This document shows positions 1 through 7,206 of a stretch of DNA of 7,708 nucleotides, in pieces (position 1 is the stretch's first letter; each line of letters starts with the position of its first letter). The DNA lies in NCBI GenBank assembly GCA_029098085.1, contig JAQXNQ010000407.1:1-7708 (forward strand), in the 5' to 3' direction. The notes beneath the pieces were generated by a model that was given only the letters and a program-made list of their open reading frames with translations, was not told where the DNA came from and made no database searches. The position numbers and the translations under genes were made by a program. This stretch comes from Oscillospiraceae bacterium. Its GTDB lineage: Bacteria > Bacillota > Clostridia > Oscillospirales > Ruminococcaceae.

Positions 1-1142
1 TAATCCGTCGGACAGATGATGAAGGCCTCGTTTTCATAAACCTCTCCCACGGCACGGAAATACATCTTGTCCATCAGCACCGCATAAACGCCCATCTGGC
101 CGTTTTCATTGAAATACAGCGCTTCCTTCGGAACCTTCAGGCCGGTATACCGGCTGATCAGGATCTCGGCAGCCTGCACCCGGTTTTCCAGAAGGAAGGG
201 CAACACCGTGTCCCCCTCCAGGATCACCAGGAAGCGCCCGCTGTCCGGATCGCGGCGCAGCTCCCGGACCTGCGCGGACACGGTATCCTCCAGATTCGGA
301 AACCGGATGGTCACGGTTCCTCCCTTTTTCAGGGAAAAGGTCTCCTTTTCAGAGACCGGAAAGACATACCGCCATTTCTGACTGGTGACCACCCGCAGGG
401 CGGAGGTATCGGGGTAATAGCCCCCGTAATCCGCCACGATCTGCTCCGCCTGCGCAGCGGTCAGAGTATCCAGCCGCTCACTGGTGCAGATGTCTTCGTA
501 GCCGTCCACATGATCCACAAAGTAGCCCGACACATCCGTATAAACCGCCTGGGTCTGCTCACTGCTCTGATTCTCCAGATCCGCAATGCGGTTTTTGATG
601 GATTCGATCTGACCGGTATAGTCCACATCGGTTCCCACCACGATCTCCCGGCGGGCGTAGACCTCGGTCAGGGCGGAACGCAGCTCCCGGACAGAGGAAT
701 ACTCCTCCTTGTCCCGTCCGGCGATGAGCCGGGCGGCATAGTCGCTGATCATGCCGTTGAGGGTCTCAGGACGGATGGCGTCGGTGGTCTGGCTGCTGTC
801 CTGAGCCTTTTCCAGGCTCTGCAGGGTTTCCTTCAGGTTTTTGATTTCCCGCTGCCGGTCCACATCGCTCTGACTTCTGTAAACAGCGGCGATCCGGGAG
901 GTGCTGGAAACCTTTTCTCCAACGCTGTAGCTGCAGCTGACCACGCCGGAACTGCTGACCGGAAAGGTCTTTTCCTCCCGGAAAAAGATCCCGGTCACGG
1001 CAAGATTTTCCTCCACCGTCTGCGCATATACCGTCTGGTAGGTGTAATCCTTGCCGGAAAAGCGGCTCATCTGAAAAGCCACATAGATGATGACGAAAAC
1101 CGCCAGCACAACGGTGGCGATCTTCATGATCCGCGTGCTCAA
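1..1142 (-). CDS. HlyD-family membrane fusion / efflux adaptor-like protein, C-terminus cut off by window edge
   Basis: A continuous open frame gives 380 residues before the window ends, so the C-terminus is missing. Residues 1-7 are basic, followed by one hydrophobic segment (about 8-25), which suggests a membrane anchor or uncleaved signal. Residues about 50-90 (SGVVSCSYSVGEKV) and 200-215 (VSGYFVDHVDG) look like the two halves of a lipoyl-like domain. They flank Gln/Glu/Lys-rich predicted coiled-coil segments (about 95-115 and 145-197). Residues 250-380 look like the beta-barrel and membrane-proximal part, with a GLKVPKEALYF motif near 334-344. HlyD/AcrA-type adaptors have this order; in a Gram-positive cell the protein would face outward, and its transporter and substrate are unknown. 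I chose the TTG at 1142 because GAGGA lies about 10 nt upstream, inside the end of hfq, and it keeps the charged residues before the membrane segment. An ATG at 1127 is the alternative. It starts 3 bp after hfq, so translational coupling is likely. The family call is fairly secure; the function is not. Confidence 0.75.
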   Translation of the reverse strand, partial: MSTRIMKIATVVLAVFVIIYVAFQMSRFSGKDYTYQTVYAQTVEENLAVTGIFFREEKTFPVSSSGVVSCSYSVGEKVSSTSRIAAVYRSQSDVDRQREIKNLKETLQSLEKAQDSSQTTDAIRPETLNGMISDYAARLIAGRDKEEYSSVRELRSALTEVYARREIVVGTDVDYTGQIESIKNRIADLENQSSEQTQAVYTDVSGYFVDHVDGYEDICTSERLDTLTAAQAEQIVADYGGYYPDTSALRVVTSQKWRYVFPVSEKETFSLKKGGTVTIRFPNLEDTVSAQVRELRRDPDSGRFLVILEGDTVLPFLLENRVQAAEILISRYTGLKVPKEALYFNENGQMGVYAVLMDKMYFRAVGEVYENEAFIICPTD

Positions 1143-1145
1143 CGC

Positions 1146-1379
1146 TTACGCTTCCTCTTCGCTGCCCAGAATGGAAATGGGGCGCTGCGGAATGATGGTG
1201 GAGATGGCATGCTTGTATACCAGCTGCTGCTTTCCCTCACTCTCCAGAATCACCGTGTAATTATCAAAGCCCTTCACCATTCCGCGGAACTGGAAACCAT
1301 TGACCAGATAGAAGGTCACGCTGATCCGTTCCTTTCGGGCCTGATTCAGGAACACATCCTGCAGATTGAGATTTTTCAT
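1146..1379 (-). CDS. hfq: RNA chaperone Hfq
   Basis: The 77-residue product is a complete Hfq. It forms a cytoplasmic hexameric Sm-like ring that binds U-rich and A-rich RNA and can pair small RNAs with mRNAs. The Sm1 motif spans about residues 7-45, with Q7-D8, FLNQARKER (10-18), VTFYLVNGFQFRG (21-33) and FDNYTVIL (38-45). The Sm2 motif is QQLVYKHAISTI (51-62), including the diagnostic Y55-K56-H57-A58. Q7, F38, Y55, K56 and H57 occupy the usual proximal-face RNA-binding positions. The C-terminal tail is only about 12 residues and acidic (GSEEEA), as is common in Gram-positive Hfq and unlike the long enterobacterial tail. AAGGAGG lies 8 nt before the ATG. The gene follows miaA after 98 bp that contain two GC-rich hairpins, and it is followed 3 bp later by the adaptor gene. 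In enterobacteria miaA-hfq is also an adjacent pair. The role in Firmicutes is often mild, so physiological weight is uncertain. Confidence 0.97.
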   Translation of the reverse strand: MKNLNLQDVFLNQARKERISVTFYLVNGFQFRGMVKGFDNYTVILESEGKQQLVYKHAISTIIPQRPISILGSEEEA

Positions 1380-1381
1380 GG

Positions 1382-1399
1382 AAAAGTCCTCCTTCTTTT
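1382..1399 (-). promoter_or_regulatory. hfq ribosome binding site inside a small potential stem-loop
   Basis: AAGGAGG (1394-1388) sits 8 nt before the hfq ATG. AAAAG (1399-1395) can pair with CUUUU (1386-1382), leaving the 8-nt loop AAGGAGGA that displays the whole ribosome binding site. The stem is only 5 bp and A/U-rich, so its stability is doubtful. The purine-rich stretch just upstream could also be a distal-face Hfq site, which would allow autoregulation; that is inference. Confidence 0.5.
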
Positions 1400-1412
1400 T
1401 CGCCCTCCGGCG

Positions 1413-1437
1413 CGGACAGCCGCTCTTCCGCTGTCCG
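1413..1437 (-). promoter_or_regulatory. GC-rich hairpin upstream of hfq
   Basis: CGGACAGC and GCTGTCCG form a perfect 8-bp stem around a 9-nt loop in the miaA-hfq gap. No U-run follows on the minus strand, so this is unlikely to be a classical intrinsic terminator. It could be an mRNA processing or stabilising element, or a partial attenuator between miaA and hfq. The same GGACAGC/GCTGTCC stem core recurs in the mutS leader. Confidence 0.55.
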
Positions 1438-1449
1438 TCTGCCGGTTTT

Positions 1450-1468
1450 GCCGGGCTTCTTTCCCGGC
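1450..1468 (-). promoter_or_regulatory. Hairpin just downstream of the miaA stop codon
   Basis: GCCGGG (1450-1455) and CCCGGC (1463-1468) form a 6-bp all-GC stem with a 7-nt loop, beginning about 10 nt after the miaA stop. On the minus strand it is followed by AAAA rather than U, so it does not look like a Rho-independent terminator. Together with the hairpin at 1413-1437 it fills most of the 98-bp gap and could protect the 3' end of miaA mRNA or modulate read-through into hfq. Confidence 0.5.
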
Positions 1469-1477
1469 GGACAGGTA

Positions 1478-2428
1478 TTACACTTTATTGTACCATAGAA
1501 TCCCGGATTTTTCTATGGCTGCAGCAGATTTTTTCAGGATTTCCTCAAAGTCTTTTTCTTCGTCGGTATAAATCCAGAAAATCCGGGGATCCCGGCGGAA
1601 CCAGGTCAGCTGCCGCTTGGCATACCGCCGGGTGGACTGCTTCAGATGCTCGACGCATTCCTCCAGCGACTGCTCTCCCCGGAAATAGGGAAACAGCTCC
1701 TTGCAGCCGATGGCCTGCGCCGCCGTTTTCTGCTGTGAGCGGAAGGCCTGCTCCGCTTCCTCCAGCAGCCCTCTTTCCAGCATCAGATCCACCCGCATAT
1801 TTATTTTATCATACAGCTTCTGTCGATCCCTGCAGGTCAGGCCGATCATGCAGGGCAGATAGGGAGACTCCTCCTGCCGGCTGCGGGCGATGTGCCGGGA
1901 AAAGGGAACGCCGGTGGCCTTGGTCACCTCAATGGCCCGGATCACCCGGATCACGTTGTTTTCGTGCAGATGCTCCGCCGTTTCGGGATCCAGCTGCCGG
2001 AGCATCTCCAGAAGGGTTCCGTTTCCCTTCTCGGCGGCCAGCGCCGTCAGCTCTGCCCGGAGGGCCGGGTCCTCCCCCGATTCACTGAGGGTAATGTGAT
2101 CAATGAGGGTATGGACATACAAACCGGTTCCCCCCACCAGCACCGGCAGCTTTCCCCGGCTGCGGATACCGGCGATGGTCTGCTCCGCCAGCTCCACATA
2201 CTGGGCCAGGGAAAAGGGCTCCTCCGGCGGGAGAAAGTCGATCAGATGGTGGGGAATGCCGTTCATTTCCTCCGGCGTGGGCTTGGCCGTCGCCACATCC
2301 ATGGTTTTATAAATCTGCATGGAATCGGCTGAGACCACCTCGCCGTCATAACGCCCGGCCAGGGTGGCTCCCAGGCCGGTTTTCCCCGACGCAGTGGGGC
2401 CCACCACCGCAATCAGCGGTATCTTCAA
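1478..2428 (-). CDS. miaA: tRNA dimethylallyltransferase MiaA
   Basis: This 316-residue enzyme transfers a dimethylallyl group from DMAPP to N6 of A37 in tRNAs that read UNN codons, the first step towards i6A/ms2i6A. The P-loop GPTASGKT is at residues 10-17, and the SADSMQIY motif (33-40, with D35) runs into the conserved DVATAKP (44-50). Further on are the VGGTGLY substrate-pocket motif, an ENNVIRVIRAIEV segment and the C-terminal RYAKRQLTWFR motif. Length is normal for the family. I chose the TTG at 2428 because AAGGAGG (2443-2437) lies exactly 8 nt upstream, and the product then begins MKIPLIAVVGPTASGKT, as family members do. The frame stays open to another TTG at 2479, which would add 17 residues and overlap mutL; that extension lacks family character. 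The gene lies 34 bp after mutL, the same mutL-miaA-hfq order as in enterobacteria. No substitutions at key residues were seen. Confidence 0.97.
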   Translation of the reverse strand: MKIPLIAVVGPTASGKTGLGATLAGRYDGEVVSADSMQIYKTMDVATAKPTPEEMNGIPHHLIDFLPPEEPFSLAQYVELAEQTIAGIRSRGKLPVLVGGTGLYVHTLIDHITLSESGEDPALRAELTALAAEKGNGTLLEMLRQLDPETAEHLHENNVIRVIRAIEVTKATGVPFSRHIARSRQEESPYLPCMIGLTCRDRQKLYDKINMRVDLMLERGLLEEAEQAFRSQQKTAAQAIGCKELFPYFRGEQSLEECVEHLKQSTRRYAKRQLTWFRRDPRIFWIYTDEEKDFEEILKKSAAAIEKSGILWYNKV

Positions 2429-2462
2429 CCAGACATCCTCCTTCTGAAGGGCATCAGTGCCC

Positions 2463-4487
2463 TCACTGTATTCTTCCAAAGAGCTTTTCCAGCTCCTTTT
2501 TACTGTAGCGCAGCATGACCGGCCGGCCGTGGGGGCAGTAGCGCACCTGCTCGTCCCGGCTGATGGTCTCCACCAGCGCCTGCAGCTCCTCGGGACGGTT
2601 TTGATCGCCGCCCTTGACTGCGCTGCGGCAGGCCATCCGGTGGAGGATCTCCTCCAGCGCCGAGACGCTCTTCCGGCCCGCTTCGGTCAGCGCGGCCACC
2701 GCATCGGCAAACAGCGCGGCCGGCGGCTCATCTCCCATCAGGGCGGGCATCGACCGCAGCAGAATGGTGCTGCCGCCGAAATCCTCGGCCTCAAAGCCCA
2801 GATCGGCAAACAGGGACAAATGTTCCAGCACCGCCTGATGCTCCTGCCGGGACAGCGGCACCTGCACCGAGCTGAGCAGCATCTGAGGGGAGAGCTTCTG
2901 GTGATTCTCCTGCAGCTGATTGTACAGAATCCGTTCATGGGCGGCATGCTTGTCGATGATCACCAGCTCCTCGCCGATGCGGGCCAGGATATAGGTGGAA
3001 AAGACCTCGCCGAATACCTGCACGGACGGCGCTGCCTGCTGCCCGGGCAGCAGAGTCTCCTGTCCGGCCGAAGCGGAAGGCTTCCTCTGCTCCTCCGGCG
3101 GAGAATCCGGTTCCTCCGTAAGATGATAGACACAGGGGGCGGCCACCCGGGCCGGTACATCCATATCCAGAAAATCCAGCGGATCCGGCTCCACATCCAG
3201 CCGAACCTGAGAGCGTCTGGGCGGCAGCCACTCCTCCCGCACCTGTACCCGTGCGCCGGGAACGGGCGGCTCCTGTTCCGCCGGAGGCTCCTCCGGACGG
3301 GGAGCCTTCCGCTGCGGTGACGGCTCGGGAGCACAGGGCGAAGCCGCTTCCTCCGCAGGAGCCTCCTCCACAACGTCCCTTGGGACATCCGGGTCGGCGC
3401 TGACGGGCTCCGAAGCGGTCTTTCCGGTTCCAAAGGGGGAGAGAAGTCCGGCCCGTGAAGCGGGCTTTCCCTCAAACTCCGGCTTGCCGGACAGGGCTTC
3501 CGCCGCGGCAATCCCGCTCTTGACCGCAAAATAAACCGCATCGAACACGCTCTTCTCGTTGACGAACCGCACCTCGATCTTGGCAGGATGCACGTTGACA
3601 TCCACCTGGTCGCAGGGCATGGTCAGCTGCAGCACACAGGCCGGAAATTTCCCCACCATCAGTGCGCCGTCGTAGCCCCGCTCCAGGGCGGCGGTGCAGG
3701 TCTTGCTCTGGGTATAGCGGCCGTTGATGAAAAAATGCTGCATATTCCGCTTGGCCCGGCTGCCCATGGGGCGGCAGGTCAGGCCCTCCACCCGGATGCC
3801 GCCCAGCTCGTAGTCCACCGGGATCAGGCTTTTGGCGAACTCCCGCCCCAGCACGGTGTACACCGCCCCCATCAGCTCTCCGTCTCCCGGCGTGCGGTAC
3901 AGGGACTTGCCGTCCCGGATGAACTGGAAGGAGATTTCCGGGTGGGAGAGGGCGATCTTGTCCACGATGGAGGCCACCGCGTTGCCCTCGGTCACATCCC
4001 GCTTGAGGAACTTCAGACGGGCCGGCACATTATAGAAAATATCCCGGATCACAATGGTGGTTCCGGCGGGACAGCCGCAGTCGGAGACCTGGGCGGGTTC
4101 GGAGCCGCTGATTCTGACCAGGGCTCCCAGCTCCAGCTCCGCCGGACGGGTCATCATCTCTACATGGGCCACAGCCGCGATGGAGGCCAGTGCCTCCCCC
4201 CGGAAGCCCAGCGTGCCGATATGATCCAGATCGTCCGCCAGCTGCACCTTGCTGGTGGCGTGGCGGAGGAAGGCTTTGGGCGCATCCTCGGGGGCGATGC
4301 CGCAGCCGTTGTCCGTCACCCGGATGTAGCGGATGCCGCCGCCCTGAATCTCCACCGAAATGGAGGTGGAACCGGCATCGATGGCGTTTTCCACCAGCTC
4401 CTTGACAATGGACGCAGGCCGCTCGATGACCTCACCGGCGGCAATCAGCTCCGCAACCTCCCGGGGGAGGACATGAATCACAGGCAT
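2463..4487 (-). CDS. mutL: DNA mismatch repair protein MutL (endonuclease-type)
   Basis: The 674-residue protein couples mismatch recognition by MutS to strand nicking and removal. The N-terminal GHKL ATPase carries LVENAIDAG (E33, N34), DNGCGI (59-64), RHATSK (75-80), GTLGFRGEAL (91-100) and HPAKIEVRF with the catalytic-core lysine K303. A Pro/Glu/Ala-rich, probably disordered linker covers roughly 350-488. The C-terminal dimerisation and endonuclease domain has DKHAAHE (512-518), MACR (618-621) and the metal-site motif CPHGRP (651-656), so this is the self-nicking MutL of organisms lacking MutH. Two deviations stand out: the last Glu of the DQHAxxExxxxE motif is N523, and the expected clamp-binding motif after it reads QMLLSS (535-540) without the final Pro. 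A QETLLP motif occurs in the linker instead (476-481). The only sensible start is the ATG at 4487, preceded 7 nt away by AGGAGG. The gene lies 45 bp after mutS. Confidence 0.97.
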   Translation of the reverse strand: MPVIHVLPREVAELIAAGEVIERPASIVKELVENAIDAGSTSISVEIQGGGIRYIRVTDNGCGIAPEDAPKAFLRHATSKVQLADDLDHIGTLGFRGEALASIAAVAHVEMMTRPAELELGALVRISGSEPAQVSDCGCPAGTTIVIRDIFYNVPARLKFLKRDVTEGNAVASIVDKIALSHPEISFQFIRDGKSLYRTPGDGELMGAVYTVLGREFAKSLIPVDYELGGIRVEGLTCRPMGSRAKRNMQHFFINGRYTQSKTCTAALERGYDGALMVGKFPACVLQLTMPCDQVDVNVHPAKIEVRFVNEKSVFDAVYFAVKSGIAAAEALSGKPEFEGKPASRAGLLSPFGTGKTASEPVSADPDVPRDVVEEAPAEEAASPCAPEPSPQRKAPRPEEPPAEQEPPVPGARVQVREEWLPPRRSQVRLDVEPDPLDFLDMDVPARVAAPCVYHLTEEPDSPPEEQRKPSASAGQETLLPGQQAAPSVQVFGEVFSTYILARIGEELVIIDKHAAHERILYNQLQENHQKLSPQMLLSSVQVPLSRQEHQAVLEHLSLFADLGFEAEDFGGSTILLRSMPALMGDEPPAALFADAVAALTEAGRKSVSALEEILHRMACRSAVKGGDQNRPEELQALVETISRDEQVRYCPHGRPVMLRYSKKELEKLFGRIQ

Positions 4488-4488
4488 G

Positions 4489-4500
4489 GGATCACCTCCT
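4489..4500 (-). promoter_or_regulatory. Exceptionally long Shine-Dalgarno sequence of mutL
   Basis: The mutL ribosome binding site reads AGGAGGTGATCC, 12 consecutive bases complementary to the usual bacterial 16S rRNA 3' end (GGATCACCTCCT). Seven bases separate AGGAGG from the ATG. Most genes use 4-7 matching bases, so this site should recruit ribosomes strongly, and may favour high MutL yield from the shared transcript. Confidence 0.85.
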
Positions 4501-4532
4501 GAACGCCCGTATCAATACACATTTTCAGCTTC

Positions 4533-7127
4533 TCACTCCATAAAGAGCTTTTTCAGGTCATACAGAAATTCCAGCGCCTCCCGGGGGCTGAGGGCATCCA
4601 GATCCAGCTGGCGAAGCTTCTTCAGCACCTTCTGATCCGCCTGCTCGGTCAGGGAGATCTGCTCCTCCTTCGGCTCGGTCGAAGCGGTGGGACGGGCGTT
4701 TTCTTTTTCCAGCTCAGTCAGAATGGCCTTGGCCCGGCGGATCACCTTCTGGGGTACACCGGCCAGCTTGGCCACCTCGATGCCGTAGCTGTCATCGGCG
4801 CCGCCCCGGACGATCCTGCGCAGGAAGATGATGTCCTCTCCGCGCTTTTTCACCGCCACACTGTAGTTGACCACCCCGGGCAGCTCGTTTTCCAGCTCGG
4901 TCAGCTCGTGATAATGGGTGGCAAACAGCGTCTTGCAGCCCAGATTTTTTTCCTTAATGATGTACTCCACCACTGCCCGGGCGATGCTCATGCCGTCAAA
5001 GGTGGAGGTGCCCCGGCCGATCTCGTCCAGCACGATCAGGCTGTGGGGGGTGGCGTTTTCCAGGATCTCCGCCACCTCGGTCATCTCCACCATGAAGGTG
5101 GACTGACCGGCCGTCAGGTCGTCCGACGCGCCCACCCGGGTGAATACCTTGTCCACCAGCGTGATCTCCGCCGACTCAGCCGGCACAAAGGAACCCATCT
5201 GCGCCATGATGACCATCAGGGCCACCTGCCGCATGTAGGTGGACTTGCCCGCCATATTGGGGCCGGTGATGACCGCCAGCCGGTTCTGATCCTCGTCCAG
5301 CAGGGTGTCGTTGGGGATGAAGGGCGACTCCCGGCTGATGGCCTCCACCACCGGGTGCCGTCCGCCCACGATATGAATAGCACCGCTCACGGTAATGTCC
5401 GGGCGGACATAGTTGTTTTCCGCGGCCGCCTGCGCCAGTGAACAGAAAACGTCCAGCTGCGCACAGACCGACGCCGTCCGCTCAATGGCCGGAAGACGGG
5501 CCTGCACCTTGCCCCGAACCTCCTCAAAGAGCTGCGCTTCCAGTGCCACCAGCTTTTCGGTGGCATACAGCACCTTGGTTTCCAGCTCCTTGAGCTCCTC
5601 GGTGATGTACCGCTCGCCGCCCACCAGTGTTTGCTTGCGGATATAATCCGCCGGCACCTGACTGAGGAAGGATTTGGTCACCTCGATATAATAGCCGAAG
5701 ACCCGGTTGTAGCCGATCTTCAGGTTCTTGATGCCGGTGCGCTCCCGCTCCCGCTCCTCGATGCCGGACAGATACCCTCTGGCGTTCTGACGGATGTCGT
5801 GCAGCTCGTCCAGCTCGGCGTTGAAGCCCTTCCGGATCACGCCGCCGTCCTTGAGACTGATCGGGCACTCCGGATCAATGGCGCGGTCGATGAGATCCTT
5901 CACATCCTCCAGCACATCCAGCTGGGCATACAGCTCCCGCAGCAGCGGCGCTTCCAGTCCGGAGACGATGTCGGCGATAACCGGCAGGTTACCCGCCGTG
6001 GTGGACAGGGCCAGCAGCTCTCTGGGCCCCACCGTGCCGTAGACCACCTTGGTCATCAGCCGCTGCAGGTCGTACACGCCGCTCAGGGCTTCCATCAGAT
6101 CGCCCCGCTCCACCGTCCGGCGAAGCAGCTCTCCCACGGCGCCCTGCCGCCGGAGAATCTTGGGGACGCTGGCCAGGGGCTGCTCCAGATACTGCCGCAG
6201 CAGCCGCTTGCCCATGGCGGTGCGAGTCTTGTCCAGCACCCAGAGCAGGGTGCCCTTCTTTTCCCGGGTGCGGATGGTCTCGGTCAGCTCCAAATTCTTG
6301 CGGGCGGTGTAATCGATGGCCAGCACCTGCTCCTCGCTGTAGCAGCTGATCTGGGTCAGCCGCTGAATACCGGCCTTCTGGGTCTCCTCCAGATAGCTGA
6401 GCAACGCACCCACCGCCAGTACGGCGTAGGGCTTGTCCTGCAGAGACAGGGCGGTGAGTCCCCGTCCGAACTGCCTGACAATCCGGCTGCCGCAGCTGTC
6501 GGGGTCGTAAATTTCCTCATCCATGGGATCCACCGTGCAGCTGAGCCGCTGCTTCAGGAAAGCAGCCGCGTCCTTGCAGTCGAGGAAGCCCTCGTTGAAC
6601 AGCAGCTCCACCGGAGAAAACCGGGACAGCTCGCTGATGATGGCCCGCTCCACATCCTTTTCCCGGTTTTCACAGAACCGGACCTCACCGGTGGAAATAT
6701 CCGCAAAGCAGATGCCGAAGCCGTCTGCTGCCTTGTACACCGACGCCAGATAGTTGTTCTCGCCCTCGGGCAGCATGGTGCTTTCAATGACGGTGCCGGG
6801 GGTGGTGATCCGGATGACCTCCCGCTTGACCACGCCCTTGGCCAGATAGGGGGACTCCATCTGCTCGCAGATGGCCACCTTGTAGCCCTTTTCCACCAGC
6901 TTTTTGACATAGGTGTCGCAGGCGTGATAGGGGACGCCGCACATGGGCGCCCGCTCCGGCAGACCGCAGTCCCGGCCGGTGAGGGTCAGCTCCAGCTCCC
7001 GGGAAGCCACCAGAGCGTCATCGAAAAACATCTCGTAAAAGTCGCCCAGCCGGTAGAAGAGGATGTAATCCTGATGCTTCTTTTTGATCTCCTGATATTG
7101 CTGCATCATGGGAGAAAGTTTATCCAA
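4533..7127 (-). CDS. mutS: DNA mismatch repair protein MutS
   Basis: The 864-residue protein binds base mismatches and small loops and, on ATP binding, becomes a sliding clamp that recruits MutL. It starts MDKLSPMMQQYQEIK, like its family. The mismatch-reading F-x-E motif is F30-Y31-E32 in RLGDFYEMF. After the connector, lever and clamp domains comes the ABC-type ATPase: Walker A GPNMAGKST (622-630), TAGQSTFMVEM signature region, Walker B VLDEIGRGTSTFDG (D701, E702) and the ATHYHELT switch. The C-terminal tail has QISLT (823-827), a recognisable but imperfect beta-clamp-binding sequence, then the small helical domain. I chose the TTG at 7127 because AAGGAG (7142-7137) lies 9 nt upstream. The frame is open to an ATG at 7184, adding 19 residues rich in Gly/Pro/Cys that lack family character and would span two leader hairpins. 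It is the first gene of the run, with its promoter probably at 7242-7250. Confidence 0.97.
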   Translation of the reverse strand: MDKLSPMMQQYQEIKKKHQDYILFYRLGDFYEMFFDDALVASRELELTLTGRDCGLPERAPMCGVPYHACDTYVKKLVEKGYKVAICEQMESPYLAKGVVKREVIRITTPGTVIESTMLPEGENNYLASVYKAADGFGICFADISTGEVRFCENREKDVERAIISELSRFSPVELLFNEGFLDCKDAAAFLKQRLSCTVDPMDEEIYDPDSCGSRIVRQFGRGLTALSLQDKPYAVLAVGALLSYLEETQKAGIQRLTQISCYSEEQVLAIDYTARKNLELTETIRTREKKGTLLWVLDKTRTAMGKRLLRQYLEQPLASVPKILRRQGAVGELLRRTVERGDLMEALSGVYDLQRLMTKVVYGTVGPRELLALSTTAGNLPVIADIVSGLEAPLLRELYAQLDVLEDVKDLIDRAIDPECPISLKDGGVIRKGFNAELDELHDIRQNARGYLSGIEERERERTGIKNLKIGYNRVFGYYIEVTKSFLSQVPADYIRKQTLVGGERYITEELKELETKVLYATEKLVALEAQLFEEVRGKVQARLPAIERTASVCAQLDVFCSLAQAAAENNYVRPDITVSGAIHIVGGRHPVVEAISRESPFIPNDTLLDEDQNRLAVITGPNMAGKSTYMRQVALMVIMAQMGSFVPAESAEITLVDKVFTRVGASDDLTAGQSTFMVEMTEVAEILENATPHSLIVLDEIGRGTSTFDGMSIARAVVEYIIKEKNLGCKTLFATHYHELTELENELPGVVNYSVAVKKRGEDIIFLRRIVRGGADDSYGIEVAKLAGVPQKVIRRAKAILTELEKENARPTASTEPKEEQISLTEQADQKVLKKLRQLDLDALSPREALEFLYDLKKLFME

Positions 7128-7172
7128 AGGCCCTTGCTCCTTTCCTGGGGATGCGGCCCCTCCGGGACAGCA

Positions 7173-7186
7173 GCTGTCCCACATTT
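7173..7186. repeat. Direct repeat copy 1 (14 bp) in mutS leader
   Basis: GCTGTCCCACATTT on the plus strand, identical to the copy at 7207-7220 and offset from it by 34 bp. TTCAT follows both copies at slightly different distances. This copy overlaps one arm of the inverted repeat at 7164-7180. It may be a protein-binding repeat, an RNA structural element or a trace of a local duplication. Confidence 0.7.
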
Positions 7187-7206
7187 TGGTTCATAGCAAT
7201 ATAGTG

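Noticed and set aside
4030..4035. Minus-strand TATAAT inside mutL, possible internal promoter
   Set aside because: It encodes part of the conserved FYNVPAR motif, and the nearest -35-like TTGTGA is only 14 bp away; the AT-richness is explained by the protein sequence.
3588..4502. 304-codon plus-strand frame opposite mutL, and similar plus-strand frames over 510-3320
   Set aside because: All lie antisense to well-supported genes with conserved motifs, and none has a good start signal or coherent protein features.
5631..7196. 521-codon plus-strand frame opposite mutS
   Set aside because: It is fully antisense to an intact mutS. Long open antisense frames are expected in GC-rich genes, and the His/Gln/Leu-rich product has no recognisable motif.
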